Part shown: one piece after another, positions 33,497-45,410 of the stretch
Position numbering within the stretch: position 1 is the stretch's first letter
Layout of the letters: each line of letters opens with the position of its first letter
NCBI GenBank assembly: GCA_037043455.1
Contig: JAWPHD010003248.1
Location: 1-64,000, forward strand
Reading direction: 5' to 3'
Source: Cyrtodaria siliqua
Taxonomy: Eukaryota; Mollusca; Bivalvia; Adapedonta; Hiatellidae
Length of the DNA: 64,000 nt
Notes under the pieces: generated by a model
Seen by the model: the letters and a program-made list of their open reading frames with translations, nothing else
What the model was told of the DNA's origin: nothing
Database searches by the model: none
Made by a program: the position numbers and the translations under genes

Positions 33497-33664
33497 ATGA
33501 GTTGGTGGGACAAAGTGAAGAACACAGTAATGGCGGTTGCGGCGGTGATGAACATCTCCAGTGACACCGTCTGCTATAACAGCCATGGTATCGGCTGTTT
33601 CAGTAACAAAGCTCCATTTAACAATGCCCGGGGCCTGCTTCCACAGTCACCCGAGAAAATTGGG
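33497..33664 (+). CDS. Lipase 2 exon 1
   Basis: 56 codons, phase 0 end, donor GTACGT at 33665. ATG 33497 is the first ATG after an in-frame stop at 33446; a GTG at 33464 would extend it but is not a plausible eukaryotic start. Confidence 0.78.
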
Positions 33665-36600
33665 GTACGTTATCGTCTGTTGTGTAATGCATGTCTATAC
33701 CTCTTGTTGCTATATTTGTATGTAGCCTGAGTGAAATAAAGCATTTGTATTTAAATTTATTTTGTTCTGATAAGATTATGGCACATTATCCAGAATGCTC
33801 ATACATAGTACTGAATGTGTTTAAGTGCGATGTACTGATACAATTATGGCACATTATTCAAAATCATTATACATAGTACTGAATGTGTTTAAGTGCGTTG
33901 GACTGATACACTTATGGCACACTATTCATGTACTGAATGTGTTTAAGTGCGTTGTACTAATACAATTATGGCAAATTATCCAGAATCCCTATACACAGTA
34001 CTGTATATGTTTAAGTGCATTGCACTGTTAAAACCTTGGCAAATTATCCAGAATCATTATACATGGTACTGTACATGTTTAATTGCGTTCTACAGATAAC
34101 ATTATGGCACATTATCTAGAATCATTATACATGGTACTTAATGTGTTTAAGTGCGTTGTACTGATACAATTACGGCACATTATCTAGAATCCCTATACAT
34201 AGTACTATATATGTTTAAGTGCGTTGTACTGATACAATTAAAGCAAATTATCCAGAATCATTATGCTTGGTACTGTATGTGTTTAAATGCGTTATACTGA
34301 TAAACTTATGGCAAATTATCCAGAATCCCTATACATAGTACTGTATGTGTTTAAGTACGTTGTACTGATACAATTATGGCACATTATCCAGAATCCCTAT
34401 ACATAGTACACTTCTCAAAACTGCTAACTACACCGCTCACGTTTTGGGTTATATATATCGATGGGTTGAATGTTTTTCAATAAAATAAAAAGGAAATACC
34501 AATTCAATCATTTTTACATCATTTCATTTTTTTTTTTTTCATGGGCAATGCTAGAACTAAACCACAATAAGCAATTACAAACGACCCATATAAACACTAA
34601 AGTCACACTTTTCCCATATCTACATGTAGATATGGGAAAAGTGTGACTTTAGTGTTTACATGGGTCGTTTGCTAGAACTAAACCACAATAAGCAATTACA
34701 AACGACCCATATAAACACTAAAGTCACACTTTTCCCATATCTACATGTAGATATGGGAAAAGTGTGACTTTAGTGTTTACATGGGTCGTTTGTAATTGCT
34801 TATTGTGGTTTAGTTCTAGCATTGCCCATGAAAAAAATAAAATGAAATGATGTAAAAATGATTGAATTGGTATTTCCTTTTCATTTTATTGAAAAACATT
34901 CAACCCATCGATATATATAACCCAAAACGTGAGCGGTGTAGTTAGCAGTTTTGAGAAGTGTACTGTATGTGTTTAAGTGCGTTGTACTGATGCAATTATA
35001 GCATATTATCCAGAATCATTATATATAGTACTGTATGTGTTTAAGTGCGTTGTACTGATACAATTATGGCATATTATCCAGAATCCTTATACATAGTACT
35101 GTATGTGTTTAAGTGCGTTGTAATGATACACTTATGGAAAATTATCCAGAATCCTTATATATAGTAATGTATATGTTTAAGTGCGTTGTACTTATACAAT
35201 TATGGCACATTATCCAGAATCCTTATTCATAGTACTGTTTATGTTTAAGTGCATTGTACTGATACAATTATGGCACAATATCCAGAATCCTTATACCTAG
35301 TAATGTATATGTTTAAGTGCGTTGTACTGATACAATTATGGCACATTATCCAGAATCCTTATACATAGTACTGTATGTGTTTACGTGCGTTGTACTGATA
35401 CAATCATGGCACATTATCCAGAATCATTGTACATAGTACTGTATATGTTTAAGTGCGTTCTACTGATAAAATTATGGCACATTATCCAGCGTCATTATTC
35501 ATGTACTGAATGTGTTTAAGTGCGTTGTACTGATACAATTATGGCACATTATCCAGAATCCCTATACATAGTACTGTATGTGTTTAAGTACGTTGTACTG
35601 ATACAATTATGGCACATTATCCAGAATCCCTATACATAGTACTGTATGTGTTTAAGTACGTTGTACTGATACATTATGGCACATTATCCAGAATCCCTAT
35701 ACATAGTACTGTATGTGTTGAAGTGCGTTGTACTGATGCATTATGGCACATTATCCAGACTACTTATAAACAGTTTTGTATTTGTTTTAATACGCATCTG
35801 ACTACAGCAGATATGCTATGAGGGATAAACGCCAGACTATTGTAAATAAATAATTAGATACAATAGATGTTTTTGCGTGCATGTAATGCAGGAAGCTTTT
35901 CGTCTGCAATTATGTGTTCAATAAAAAACGAATAAAAAATCAAAAAGGCATCGGTCATTTTTTTTTATAGAAATACTTGTGTTTTCATTGATCTTATAAC
36001 CCAATGCAAGATCACTATCTATTATTTGAATGATCTGTTTTGAGACGACAATAGGGTAAAAGTGAGGTTTGGTGCATCCTAGCACCTGGTTTAAACCCCC
36101 AGCGGCCTTTTTGCCACTGACCATTCTAAGGCAGTAGCCCTATCGTCAACCGTGTTTTTGATGTCACATCATTGATTCTTATTAACACCGTACTTGTTGT
36201 TTTTATTGTCTGACATGCACTTTTATATATATGATACACACTTTTTTGAGAGATTGAACAAACTAAAAAACAAATTCTCACAACCTACATTTTATGCTGA
36301 ACGTCGAACGAAGAAAATATGTTGGAACGTAGCGATGCTTTAAAACAAATTGACGTTTAAAATTATCCCTTAACGGTTAACGAGATTTTTGACGTTTAAA
36401 ATGACGTATTTTAAAACAGTTAACGTATGTGACGTCATAGTTATTGGTAGGTAATTTAAAGACCTCTTCAATAACCAATCAGCATTGAGTATTTTAATAA
36501 ACGGTGTTAGGTCTCCGTTTGAAGATCGAAATTGGTCAAACACTTGTACAATTTCTACATATATATGAACATTTGTTTAAAAAATACGAAACAATTGAAA

Positions 36601-39600
36601 ACATATAGTATGTGTAAAATGTGTATTTGCAGGTACGATTCCTGTTATATACACGGCTAAATAACGTAACCGCACAGACCATAACCAAAGACAGTTTAAA
36701 CATCACAGAATCCAACTACAATGGCGGGAAGAAAACCAAGTTTATCATCCACGGATATCGGAGTTATGGTATGCATACGTGGGTCGATGAAATGACAGAT
36801 GCCATTTTGACCAGGGTGAGCCAATTGTACATGTACAAAACAAAATCTCATCGTGTTATTGCAGTTTATGTGCAGAAGGGTCTTGTCGAAAATTTCATCA
36901 GCATTAGTAGCAGTCCTTCCCCAAATATGAATTACAAATCGAGGGTTCAGTGCAAAACTATTTTATCTCCTTCTTTATTCATATGTAGTTACACTAGTTT
37001 TGCGCTGAATGAATATCACGTACATCTGGCATGAGATTGTTCAATGTCGTTAGAAATAGGACGAAAGAACTACGTTGAAGGAGAGGATGGATGGCATGAC
37101 GGGTGGTTTCGAAATTTATGGTAACGGTAAACCATGCAATACGACAATGACGAAACAGTTGTACAGTTCATTCTATCAATACTGTATTGTAAAGTATCAT
37201 CATAGAGCCTTCCACAATGATTTTTAAGTAATGTTCAACTTACGTTTGTTGGTAATTACAAATTGGTCAAAATAGGTCATGGCCCAATTATTTTGCAACG
37301 CACGTCATGTTTAGTGGTTGACCAGTTCGCCATTATGCACTCCTCCTTGCTTGTGCGATTGTCCGATATATTGCGTACCCTATGATGACGTCTATATAAA
37401 TCTTTAAAGGGATGGTAATGCTTAATAATTACTTTTTCTTGTCGTGCCCTAAATGGTTTAATCTCTTGTTGCTCTGGCTTCATGCAAGTTCTTGCTTTGT
37501 GGCTTTCTATTTTTATTTTACATCCATTTATACACGATCATCTTCGTGTTATACTCATAGCCTAGTAATGCTTCCGAGATCGTTAGCATGGTGGGGATTT
37601 CTTTATTTACACTAGTCTAGATCATCCGCGACGCTTGTTTGTTTTCAAGGCAGACGTCTAGAACAGTTCTCCTAAAAAGGTTATTCTGGTATCGTTTCTG
37701 ATTGGCTGTGACAGAAACACCTATTTACAGAAAGGCAGGAAAACAATAAATTTATAAATAAACAAAGAGGGAAACTTCGTCTTTATATGCGGATGGTCAG
37801 AAATAATTTAATAAAAAAATAATAATTACGGTCACGTGCTTCCGGTGACAAATTTGTTTCTGCACAAAAGGTCAAGACGTTTGTATTTACAATCAAGCGT
37901 TGAAGATGATCAAGACTATATTTACATCGTTCCGGTTAATTTGGATGACTGTATCTATGAGGCGCCATACGTGACTATATGTTGTAAGATAAATAAATAC
38001 GTTGCGTGTGAAATATATATACTGAATACAAAATATTTATGATACAAACAAATATATACGTTACTCCGAAATATATATATTGAACACAAAATATATATGA
38101 TACAGACAAATATATACGTTACTATGAAATATATATATTCTATCCAAAAATATATATCACACAAATATATATGTTACTCCTAGAAATATATATTCTGAAA
38201 AATATATATTCTGTTTTTAAATATATATTGTAGACGCAAATATATACGTTACTCTGAATATTTTTTCTCTTAATTCATATATTGTAGACGCAAACATTTA
38301 TATGTTATACCGAAAATATATTCGCTTTATAAAAAAATATATTGTCAGTCTTAATATATTGAAGATGAATATAGTTTAGCTGAAAATAAATAGTTTCTCT
38401 AAAATAAATATATTGCAGACACAAATATATCAATGAAATATCGATAAATAATGGTGCGAACTTCTGGGTGACCAAAACTAAATAAATATTTGTTTTTCCA
38501 AATATATCGATCGGAACTGCATCAACTTTATTTTTCAAAAATAATTATTTCCGATGATCTACGGAAATGAGCGAGTTTGTACGATTGTCAAATATATATG
38601 ACTTCCGCAAATAAATACGTTGGCACAGACTGTGCTGCAAATATATACGTTGGCGTAGACTGCTACACTGTCCCGTTGTTCATGGTTGGCGATTACCTAT
38701 GAGCCAAAAGTATGTTTTTAATAAATCATCCAGTCAAAGATGAATTAATTCATCGGTATTATATTTAATTCAATGTAACTTTATTTGATTCACTACTTTT
38801 TTTGAAACCATTTAATCAATCTTAAAACAATCCGATGCTTTGTGCAATAATCCGGAGTGTTTTTTCAAACCATCTAATCGAACTTGAAACGATTCAATGC
38901 AATGCTAAACAGTTCAGTCGGAAACATGAATCATTATATCTCTCCCTCTGACGAAATGAATGTTGTTTAACGGCTTATCAAAACAGTATATGTTATTTAG
39001 AGCCGCCCCCAGAGAGAGGAGAAGGATACACAGGAATCCGGGAACCGTGTCCTACTCTTAGTATCGAATATATTCCTATAGTTCTTCAACGTGCTCGGAG
39101 GATAGACCGATACACAGGACCGCCCGGTTTAGGTCTCCATCCGACGGACGAGGCTAAGGGAAAGTGTTTTGCCCAAGAACACACCGACGAATCTCAGTGG
39201 CACCACGGAGGATTGAACCCGTGAAATCCGGTTACAAATCCGCTGCGCTACCGACTGCGCCTCGCCAGCCGAGGCCACGCGCCTGATGCATTGGGATAAT
39301 ATAAACATTATTGAGGTGGTGGAACGGAGGGTGGGGTATACGGTTTACGTGATCAATACGTTGGTAAGAAGATGGTGCATCGACGAATCTGATATGTCAC
39401 GACAGTTTCTTGTATTACAAAACTACTTTAAGACAAAGTATGATCATTATCGCAGTCGTGTATTTCAATATCAGCATACTCGAGATACTGGCTATTACTC
39501 TAACGAGGTCTGAACCAAGGCCTGAAATTGCGGGTTACTTAACAAAAGAAAGAAATAATATTCTATCTGAAAGTCAGCATGGTTTCAGAAAGAAGAGAGC

Positions 39601-42600
39601 CTGTGAGAGCCATCTCATAATCATGCTCCAGGACTTAGCATCCGGTCTAAATGACAAACAACAGAGAGATGCCATTCTGCTCGACTTCGGGGATTGCGTA
39701 GACCCCAATCAGAGATTTTTTAACCTGTTTTTAAATGCACTTGGACCGTTCACACTTGTACTTAGTTCACCACATGTGCGAGTATGTTCCGGAGGAACCC
39801 GGCACATTAGAAGAAGAAGAAGAAGAAGAAGAAGAAGAAGAAGAAGAAGAAGAAGAAGAAGAAGAAGAAGAAGAAGAAGAAAAGAAGAAGAAGAAGAAGA
39901 AGAAGAAGAAGAAGAAGAAGAAGAAGAAGATCAATAGTTCTTCGTACGTTAGACGTTTGGTCGTCCATTTTTTGAGGATTTGTTATGTTTTCGTGGTAAT
40001 GAAACTCCAAAATGCGGAACACTTCTCGGATATGACTCGGACGCTGGGAAATACGCTCTTTAAATTTGGCTTGTCTCGAGTTTGAAAAACGGGACAGTGT
40101 AGCAGTCTACGCCAACGTATATATTTGCACCACAGTCTATGCCAACGTATATATTTGCAGAAGGCATATATATTTGGAAAACAAATATGTATTTAGTTTC
40201 GGTCACCCAGAAGTTCGCACCATTTATTTATCGATCGTTCATTGATATATTTGTGTCTGCAATATATTTATTTTAGAGAAACTATTTATTTCCATCTCAA
40301 ATATTTTCATCTTCAGTATATTAAGACAGACAATATATTTTTATAAACCGAATATATTTTTCGGTATAACATAAATGTTTGCGTCTACAATATATATATT
40401 AGGAAAAACATATATTCAGACTGACGTATATATTTGCGTCTACACTATATATTTAAAAAATATTCAGAATATATATTTCTAGGAGTAACATATATATTTG
40501 TATGATATATATTTTTGAACAGAATATATATATTAAGGAGTAACATATATATTTGTCTGTATCATATATATTTTGTATTCAATATATATATCTCGGAGTA
40601 AAGTATATATTTGTCTGTATCATATATATTTTTGTATTCAATATATATATTTTACACACAACGTATATATTTATCTTACAACATATAGTCACGTATGGCG
40701 CCTCATATGTATCTTGTGAATGCTACAATTTCGACTTGTATACCTGCTGTTAAAAAGTAACGTTTATTGCAAACACATTCCCATATGGGTATGTTCTCCT
40801 AAAAAGGTTATTCCGGTATCGTTTCTGATTGGCTGTGACAGAAACACCTATATACAGAAAGGCAGGAAAACAATAAATTTATAAATAAACAAAGAGGGAA
40901 ACTTCGTCATTATATCGATGAATAGCGTAATTTTTGCAATAAAGGTAGCTACATATCTAAATTATACCTAGTAAGATTCTAATTCCATAATCAGGTCGAT
41001 AAACATATATTTCACGTGTAACTCTACAGGAAGACGTGAATGTGATTTCGGTAGACTGGGAGATGGGTGCCGATAAGAAAGACTACGAACAAGCCACGGC
41101 CAATACACGTGTCGTTGGGGCTCTTTTAGCACAGTTGATGACGTCACTGCACAAGTCATCAAGTGCTTTATATCAAGAGATGCACCTGATTGGTCACAGC
41201 CTGGGAGCTCACATTGCCGGATATGCCGGGGCTAGGGTACCAGGAACTGGAAGGATAACAGGTGATTTTTATTTCCACATTGACAATTTTGATGTTGTAC
41301 ATCATAGGACCAGTCCATCGATGTAACGAAATTTTTCGATTCTATTTAAAGACGGTTTTTCTCAGGAATACACAGTACTAGGGAGGGTGTTTACTTTTGC
41401 AAACAAAAGTGAACATAGTCATACCATGCTAAATTATTAATAATGCCATATTCCCGCACTAGGTTTAGACCCTGCTGGACCGAGTTTCGAGAAAAAGGAC
41501 AAATCAGTTCGACTGGATACCACTGACGCCAACTTTGTCGATGTGATACATACAGATGCCGAACCTATCAGAAGGCTTGGTGAGTCAGATATACATAAAG
41601 TGTGTATAGTTTCATATTTTAAATAACTAAAGAAGGATAAAAATATCGGACAGGGAAAGCAGCATTCAAGGACGACAGTCAACCACAAAACACAAAAACA
41701 ATAATGTGTATATGACATAACGATATATCTTGTGTCAGATTGCGTCCATCTTACGTGTATCTTCGCATCCAAGCATTATCAGTAAAAGAAGTAATTAAGA
41801 ATTAATATTGTACTATATACATGATATAATAAGAGACATTTTATACTAGACTGTACTTAATATAACGAAAACAATACATATCACAGTATTATTGGCAAAT
41901 GTTTAAATTAATCAGATAGTAAAAACTGTATTCATAAACTACAAGTAAACACATTTATTCTTCAAGTTATTTGTCAAACCGCTGTAGAGAACAACTATAA
42001 GTGATACAACTTTCAAATTTGGTCGGAGGGTATATTAGCACATATATCATACAAAAACAAACACCCACGTGTGTTCAAAACTTTGACAGTTAGGTTTAAA
42101 AAACAACAACAATAGTTTTCTTCTTTCAATAACATATTTCAAACTATAAGTGAAACATCTTTCAAACTGTAAGTGAAACTTCTTTCAAACTGTAAGTGAA
42201 ACATCTTTCAAACTGTAAGTGAAACTTCTTTCAAACTGTAAGTGAAACATCTTTCAAACTGTAAGTGAAACTTCTTTCAAATTTCGTCAGTAAGTGTAGT
42301 ATCCATAACATTTAACACATCCAGATGGGTCCACGACCTCGACATTTACTTAATAATGGCCTAGTACTATATAATGATCAGACCCCATGTTCACAAACAA
42401 CTTCAGTCCTATCACAAGCTTTAGCTCAAAACTCTAATATTTCTTTTATAGTAACTTTTTAATTTATGTTTTTCACAGAGAGAGAGAAACTTTCTGGACA
42501 GTTGCAATTTTTGAGTATCTCTGTTTGTGTAAAGTTCCAGGTAACTTCAAATCATAATAAAATATTTAGTTTTGTGCATGAGCATGAAATATGAATGTGA

Positions 42601-44839
42601 ATTTTGGGCCAGAACGACCGCTTAGTGATCCAGGGATCGTGAACTCGATATAATCGATGCACAAACCAACTGATCAACCATTCGGATGATCGATATGATC
42701 GATGCACAAACCAACTGATTAGCCATTCGGATGATCGATATGATCGATGCCCAAACCAACTGATTAGCCATTCGGATGATCGATATGATCGATGCACAAA
42801 CCAACTGATCAGCCATTCGGATGAGACTTAAAACACCATGCAAACACAATATTCCAGACTGTGCTCTTAAGGGTAGCAGATAATACAAACAAACACGCTC
42901 ACTATTTGTTATTTTCAATAAGATGACAAACTACCTTTGTACATTCTCGTTCAGGTTTATTTATGTTTCAACTCTTGCTATATTCAGTTATGTTTGTTCG
43001 CTTTATATTTCAGGCTTAGGTATTAGAGAAGCAATTGGTGACGCAGATTTTTTCCCCAATTATGGAAAAGACCAACCAGGGTGCAAAGTAGCCAAAAGTG
43101 AAAATGCGGTTTTACTTCTTGCTGGGGAATTTAAAAGTACGTTTTTAAAACGCAAGCATTGTTTTCAAACCGGTATTCTTACACGTGTCTATATATGTTT
43201 TAGTTATTAACTTGACATTGTAAAGTTACTAATGGAAATACTCATATACACGGTCATATTTAGTCTAATAAAATGAACCTTCTCAAATGAACTTTTTACA
43301 AAGTCACAGTTTGAATGTACAGTTATAATTAGAAATTCAAAAGCATATTGCTTTCAATCCATGCAAACTTTAAATCCAAACAAGTAACAGCAATGTAACG
43401 GATTTGTAAAGTACTAAAGTATTTACATATTCATAAAGGGTATCATAATTATACGTATAAGGAACTAATACTCTATTTCTTCCGGAGCTTTTCAAGAAGG
43501 TCTTAATAAATAAAAACTATATTGAACAATATGAAGAGAGTGACCATGTAGAAACCACAGCACCCACAGCACCCAAACGCAATGACATCGTAGGTCCACA
43601 CTGTACCACAAACATAACCAAATAACAAATGAACACGGCAATACACAACAAGAGAGGATAACCGACTTGGAACGGTCTGTAAGCAATATGGCCTACAGTT
43701 TAACTCTATTACCTCACTATTTCCTGTCTTTCAGGGTATACGTAACCATAACTCTATTGACTATATAGCTCAGTGCTTAAGCATACGGATTGTAAATCTG
43801 AAGGTCATGTTTCCAAATCTCGCCCAAGTCATATAAGTTTTCATTAAATGGGTGTCATTGTTGATGTTGCATGTTTGAATACAGGCAGAGAAATGGAAAT
43901 ATACTCGGTAAAAAAAGTTTTGGACCAGGGTTTGTAAAGTCATATAAAAATAAAACTAGTGGACAGAATTTAAGTATCTTTAGTAACCAAGGTCTACCCT
44001 ACCCGGTTCATTTGGTACCAGATACATTATATTCCAAACAAGATTTGATTTTAAAAAAATATAGCGAACACACAAAGGGTCTGTAAAAAATGTTGCAAAG
44101 TCCATAAAAAGTAACAGTTACGGACATATTCGGGTTACCAATAAAATGATTATTATTTTTTCGCAAACTTTCATTGTAAACGATAATTATTGTTGATTGT
44201 TGATCTATTGTGAATTATCAACTGACATAATAAGGGTTATGGTCGAATGTCATGGTTCAGCGATCATTGTACGGGTTCGAACACTGCCATGGTCCAAAAC
44301 TTTTTTTACAGAGTATAGTTCTCTATAATCCCGCGTTACCAGTCACGTTTCACAAACTTTAAAGCGTTGAATAAAACGAGCGTGTAAACCCGCCTATTAG
44401 TTTTTGGCACACATACATTTAGCATTGTAAATCTACAGCAGCTTTAAAGTGTTTTTAGATAACTTTGAAGAAAAAAAATCAAAGTAAAAGAGTCACCTAT
44501 TAGGTGGACATTTATTCACTATTTTAACGAAAATAACTCTTATTAAATTTTAATATTAACATGATTAATTTAAATATTTCCATTCTGTTATTTTTTATTT
44601 CAGACTTCCTACGTGGCATGGCATGCAGTCACGGACGTGTAAAGTATCTCTTTATCGAATCAATTAAGTCCACGTGCAGTTTTACGTCTTACCCGTGCCA
44701 ATCTGACATAGATTTCGAAGAGGGCAGATGTCCATGCAATGGGAAATGCGTGCGCATGGGCTACGATGCCGACAAAGACAATCCACGTGGCAGCTTTTAT
44801 CTGTTAACCAATGAAAAAGCACCATTTTGTAGATTTTGA
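33497..44839 (+). CDS. Lipase 2 (pancreatic lipase / phospholipase A1 superfamily), 6 exons
   Basis: Join of 33497-33664, 36633-36815, 41030-41261, 41463-41579, 43014-43136 and 44604-44839 gives an open frame of 352 aa. Key parts: [14 protein letters not shown] near 23-36, FLLYTR, KFIIHGY, Ser174 in GHSLG, Asp197 in [15 protein letters not shown], a lid between Cys257 and Cys282, His284 in ACSHGR, and a Cys-rich C-terminus ending APFCRF. Exons 2-5 have exactly the lengths of lipase 1 exons 3-6, so the pair arose by duplication. The N-terminus ([18 protein letters not shown]) is encoded in the first Cys exon and has only a weak hydrophobic stretch, so classical secretion is less clear than for lipase 1. 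All donors are GT. Introns hold a 68-bp satellite, two fold-back elements and smaller tandem repeats. Confidence 0.9.
33776..35800 (+). repeat. 68-bp satellite array in intron 1 of lipase 2
   Basis: About 21 units containing TTATGGCACATTATCCAGAA, TACATAGTACTGTATGTG and AAGTGCGTTGTACTGATACA. The array is interrupted at 34409-34960 by a fold-back element. Confidence 0.94.
34409..34960. mobile_element. 552-bp TA-flanked fold-back element (Tc1/mariner-like MITE)
   Basis: Termini CACTTCTCAAAACTGC and GCAGTTTTGAGAAGTG. Almost the whole element is self-complementary. TA lies on both sides, and uninterrupted satellite units read CATAGTACTGTATG, so the empty site is known. Internally, about 130 bases of the left half, with a perfect TACATGTA-centred hairpin, are duplicated. 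Confidence 0.95.
35830..36632. other. Rest of lipase 2 intron 1, with a dispersed repeat
   Basis: 36047-36180 belongs to the family also seen at 53885-54010, 55290-55450 and, inverted, 58570-58730 (TTTAAACCC.., GTAGCCCTAT.GTCAACC). The remainder shows nothing recognisable. Confidence 0.5.
36633..36815 (+). CDS. Lipase 2 exon 2
   Basis: 61 codons from VRFLLYTR to DAILTR, with KFIIHGY. Acceptor GTGTATTTGCAG, donor GTGAGC. Confidence 0.9.
37277..37620 (+). repeat. Dispersed repeat family 4 copy
   Basis: CATGTTTAGTGGTTG, GTCGTGCCCT, TTGTTGCTCTGGC and GGGGATTTCTTTATTTACAC recur in the same order at 53500-53860 and inverted at 58735-58960. Non-coding. Confidence 0.65.
37667..37788 (+). repeat. 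Direct repeat flanking a fold-back structure, left copy
   Basis: About 122 bases from TTCTCCTAAAAAGGTTATTC to the TCGT after GGGAAACT; about four mismatches to 40794-40915. Confidence 0.93.
37956..38675. repeat. Left arm of a large inverted repeat
   Basis: AT-rich arm starting ATGAGGCGCCATACGTGAC. It is built from ~36-bp sub-repeats containing AAATATATACGTTACTC and ends TGCTACACTGTCCCGTT. Reverse complement of 40089-40712. Confidence 0.92.
39003..39275 (-). mobile_element. tRNA-derived core-type SINE in the inverted-repeat loop
   Basis: Minus strand: GAGGCGCAGTCGGTAGCGCA (box A), ACGGGTTCAATCCTCCG (box B), TCTTGGGCAAAACACTTTCC, resembling the conserved core of V/Meta-type SINEs. Confidence 0.75.
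39490..39930 (+). mobile_element. Internally deleted LINE family 1 copy with (GAA)n tail
   Basis: RT N-terminal frame at about 39530-39690 ([31 protein letters not shown]). It jumps directly at ~39690-39715 to the family 3' UTR (TTTTTAACCTGTTTTTAA) and a GAA tract at 39810-39930. The catalytic FADD region is missing. The tract makes spurious Arg- and Glu-run reading frames. Confidence 0.88.
40089..40712. repeat. Right arm of the large inverted repeat
   Basis: Starts ACGGGACAGTGTAGCAGTC and ends GTCACGTATGGCGCCTCAT, mirror of 37956-38675. Confidence 0.92.
40794..40915 (+). repeat. Direct repeat flanking the fold-back structure, right copy
   Basis: Same ~122 bases and same orientation as 37667-37788. 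Confidence 0.93.
41030..41261 (+). CDS. Lipase 2 exon 3 (nucleophile serine)
   Basis: [10 protein letters not shown] to GTGRITG with Ser174 in GHSLG. Acceptor GTAACTCTACAG, donor GTGATT, phase 1. Confidence 0.93.
41463..41579 (+). CDS. Lipase 2 exon 4 (catalytic Asp)
   Basis: [14 protein letters not shown] with Asp197, then [12 protein letters not shown]. Acceptor TTCCCGCACTAG, donor GTGAGT. Confidence 0.92.
42137..42282 (+). repeat. 21-bp tandem repeat with donor-like GTAAGT in each unit
   Basis: About seven units of TTTCAAACTGTAAGTGAAAC, alternating CAT and CTT at the joint (42-bp higher order), in intron 4 of lipase 2. Confidence 0.93.
42646..42828 (+). repeat. 45-bp tandem repeat
   Basis: Four units of GATCGATGCACAAACCAACT plus GATTAGCCATTCGGATGATC. 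Confidence 0.93.
43014..43136 (+). CDS. Lipase 2 exon 5
   Basis: [22 protein letters not shown] with lid Cys257, and VLLLAGEFK. Acceptor TTTATATTTCAG, donor GTACGT. Confidence 0.9.
43137..44603. other. Lipase 2 intron 5, repeat fragments only
   Basis: 43520-43700 is a minus-strand dispersed repeat also seen at 57845-58015 (CAAACGCAATG.CATCGTA). 43765-43830 is a tRNA-like stretch (TATAGCTCAGTGCTTAAGCA). No coding exon detected. Confidence 0.5.
44604..44839 (+). CDS. Lipase 2 exon 6 (catalytic His, C-terminus)
   Basis: [12 protein letters not shown] with His284, then a Cys-rich tail ([17 protein letters not shown]) to APFCRF and TGA. Acceptor TTTTTTATTTCAG. Confidence 0.93.
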
Positions 44840-45144
44840 GGATTAATCTCAAAGATGTAAAATCTACAAATATGGACAAATTCCATTTAAAGTGACACAT
44901 GGCAATTTTGATTTTTTCAATTTGCGAATTCCCCGTTAGTTTTTGTATGAGTTGCATACTCGAAAGTCATTATTTTTTATTCTTATATTTCGCCCCGTGT
45001 GGTTCCCGGGTGCCCCCGTTTGGTCACGGGGCAAAGAATAGGGCCACTGCAGGTCCCTTTGGAGGGGTAGGCAGAGGGGTAGAATCCCCCCAAATTCATG
45101 TTCATTTTATCATTTTTTGTTCATGTTCATTAAAGGTCTTCATC

Positions 45145-45410
45145 ATGATCCCTGCATTGTTTCAGGTGCTATCTCGCTCGCATCAAAAGAGCAGTGGCAG
45201 AAAAGCAATAACGTGGCTCCAGCGTAAATGGAGTTTCTACGATAGAATTTGCAGCAACTCTGCAGTTCAGGGTGAGAAGGTTCTAGGCCCATTTTCCATA
45301 TTTTATCTTGATGTACATGGAAGATGAGCCTGGCATGTTCATGCCTTTTAGGCGCCATATAACCTTTTCATGTGTTGGTGCGCTTTTAAACCCCAATTCA
45401 ATTCAATTAT
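45145..45410 (-). repeat. SINE-like repeat family 3, copy 2
   Basis: Minus strand matches 13955-14330, ending in a TTGAATTGAATTGG-type tail read on the minus strand. Confidence 0.65.

Noticed and set aside
33776..35800. CRISPR-like regular array
   Set aside because: Repeats are contiguous 68-bp satellite units without unique spacers, in a eukaryotic intron.
39410..40085. Frames with long Arg, Glu/Lys or Leu/Phe runs
   Set aside because: Produced by the (GAA)n tail of a LINE copy, not by a gene.
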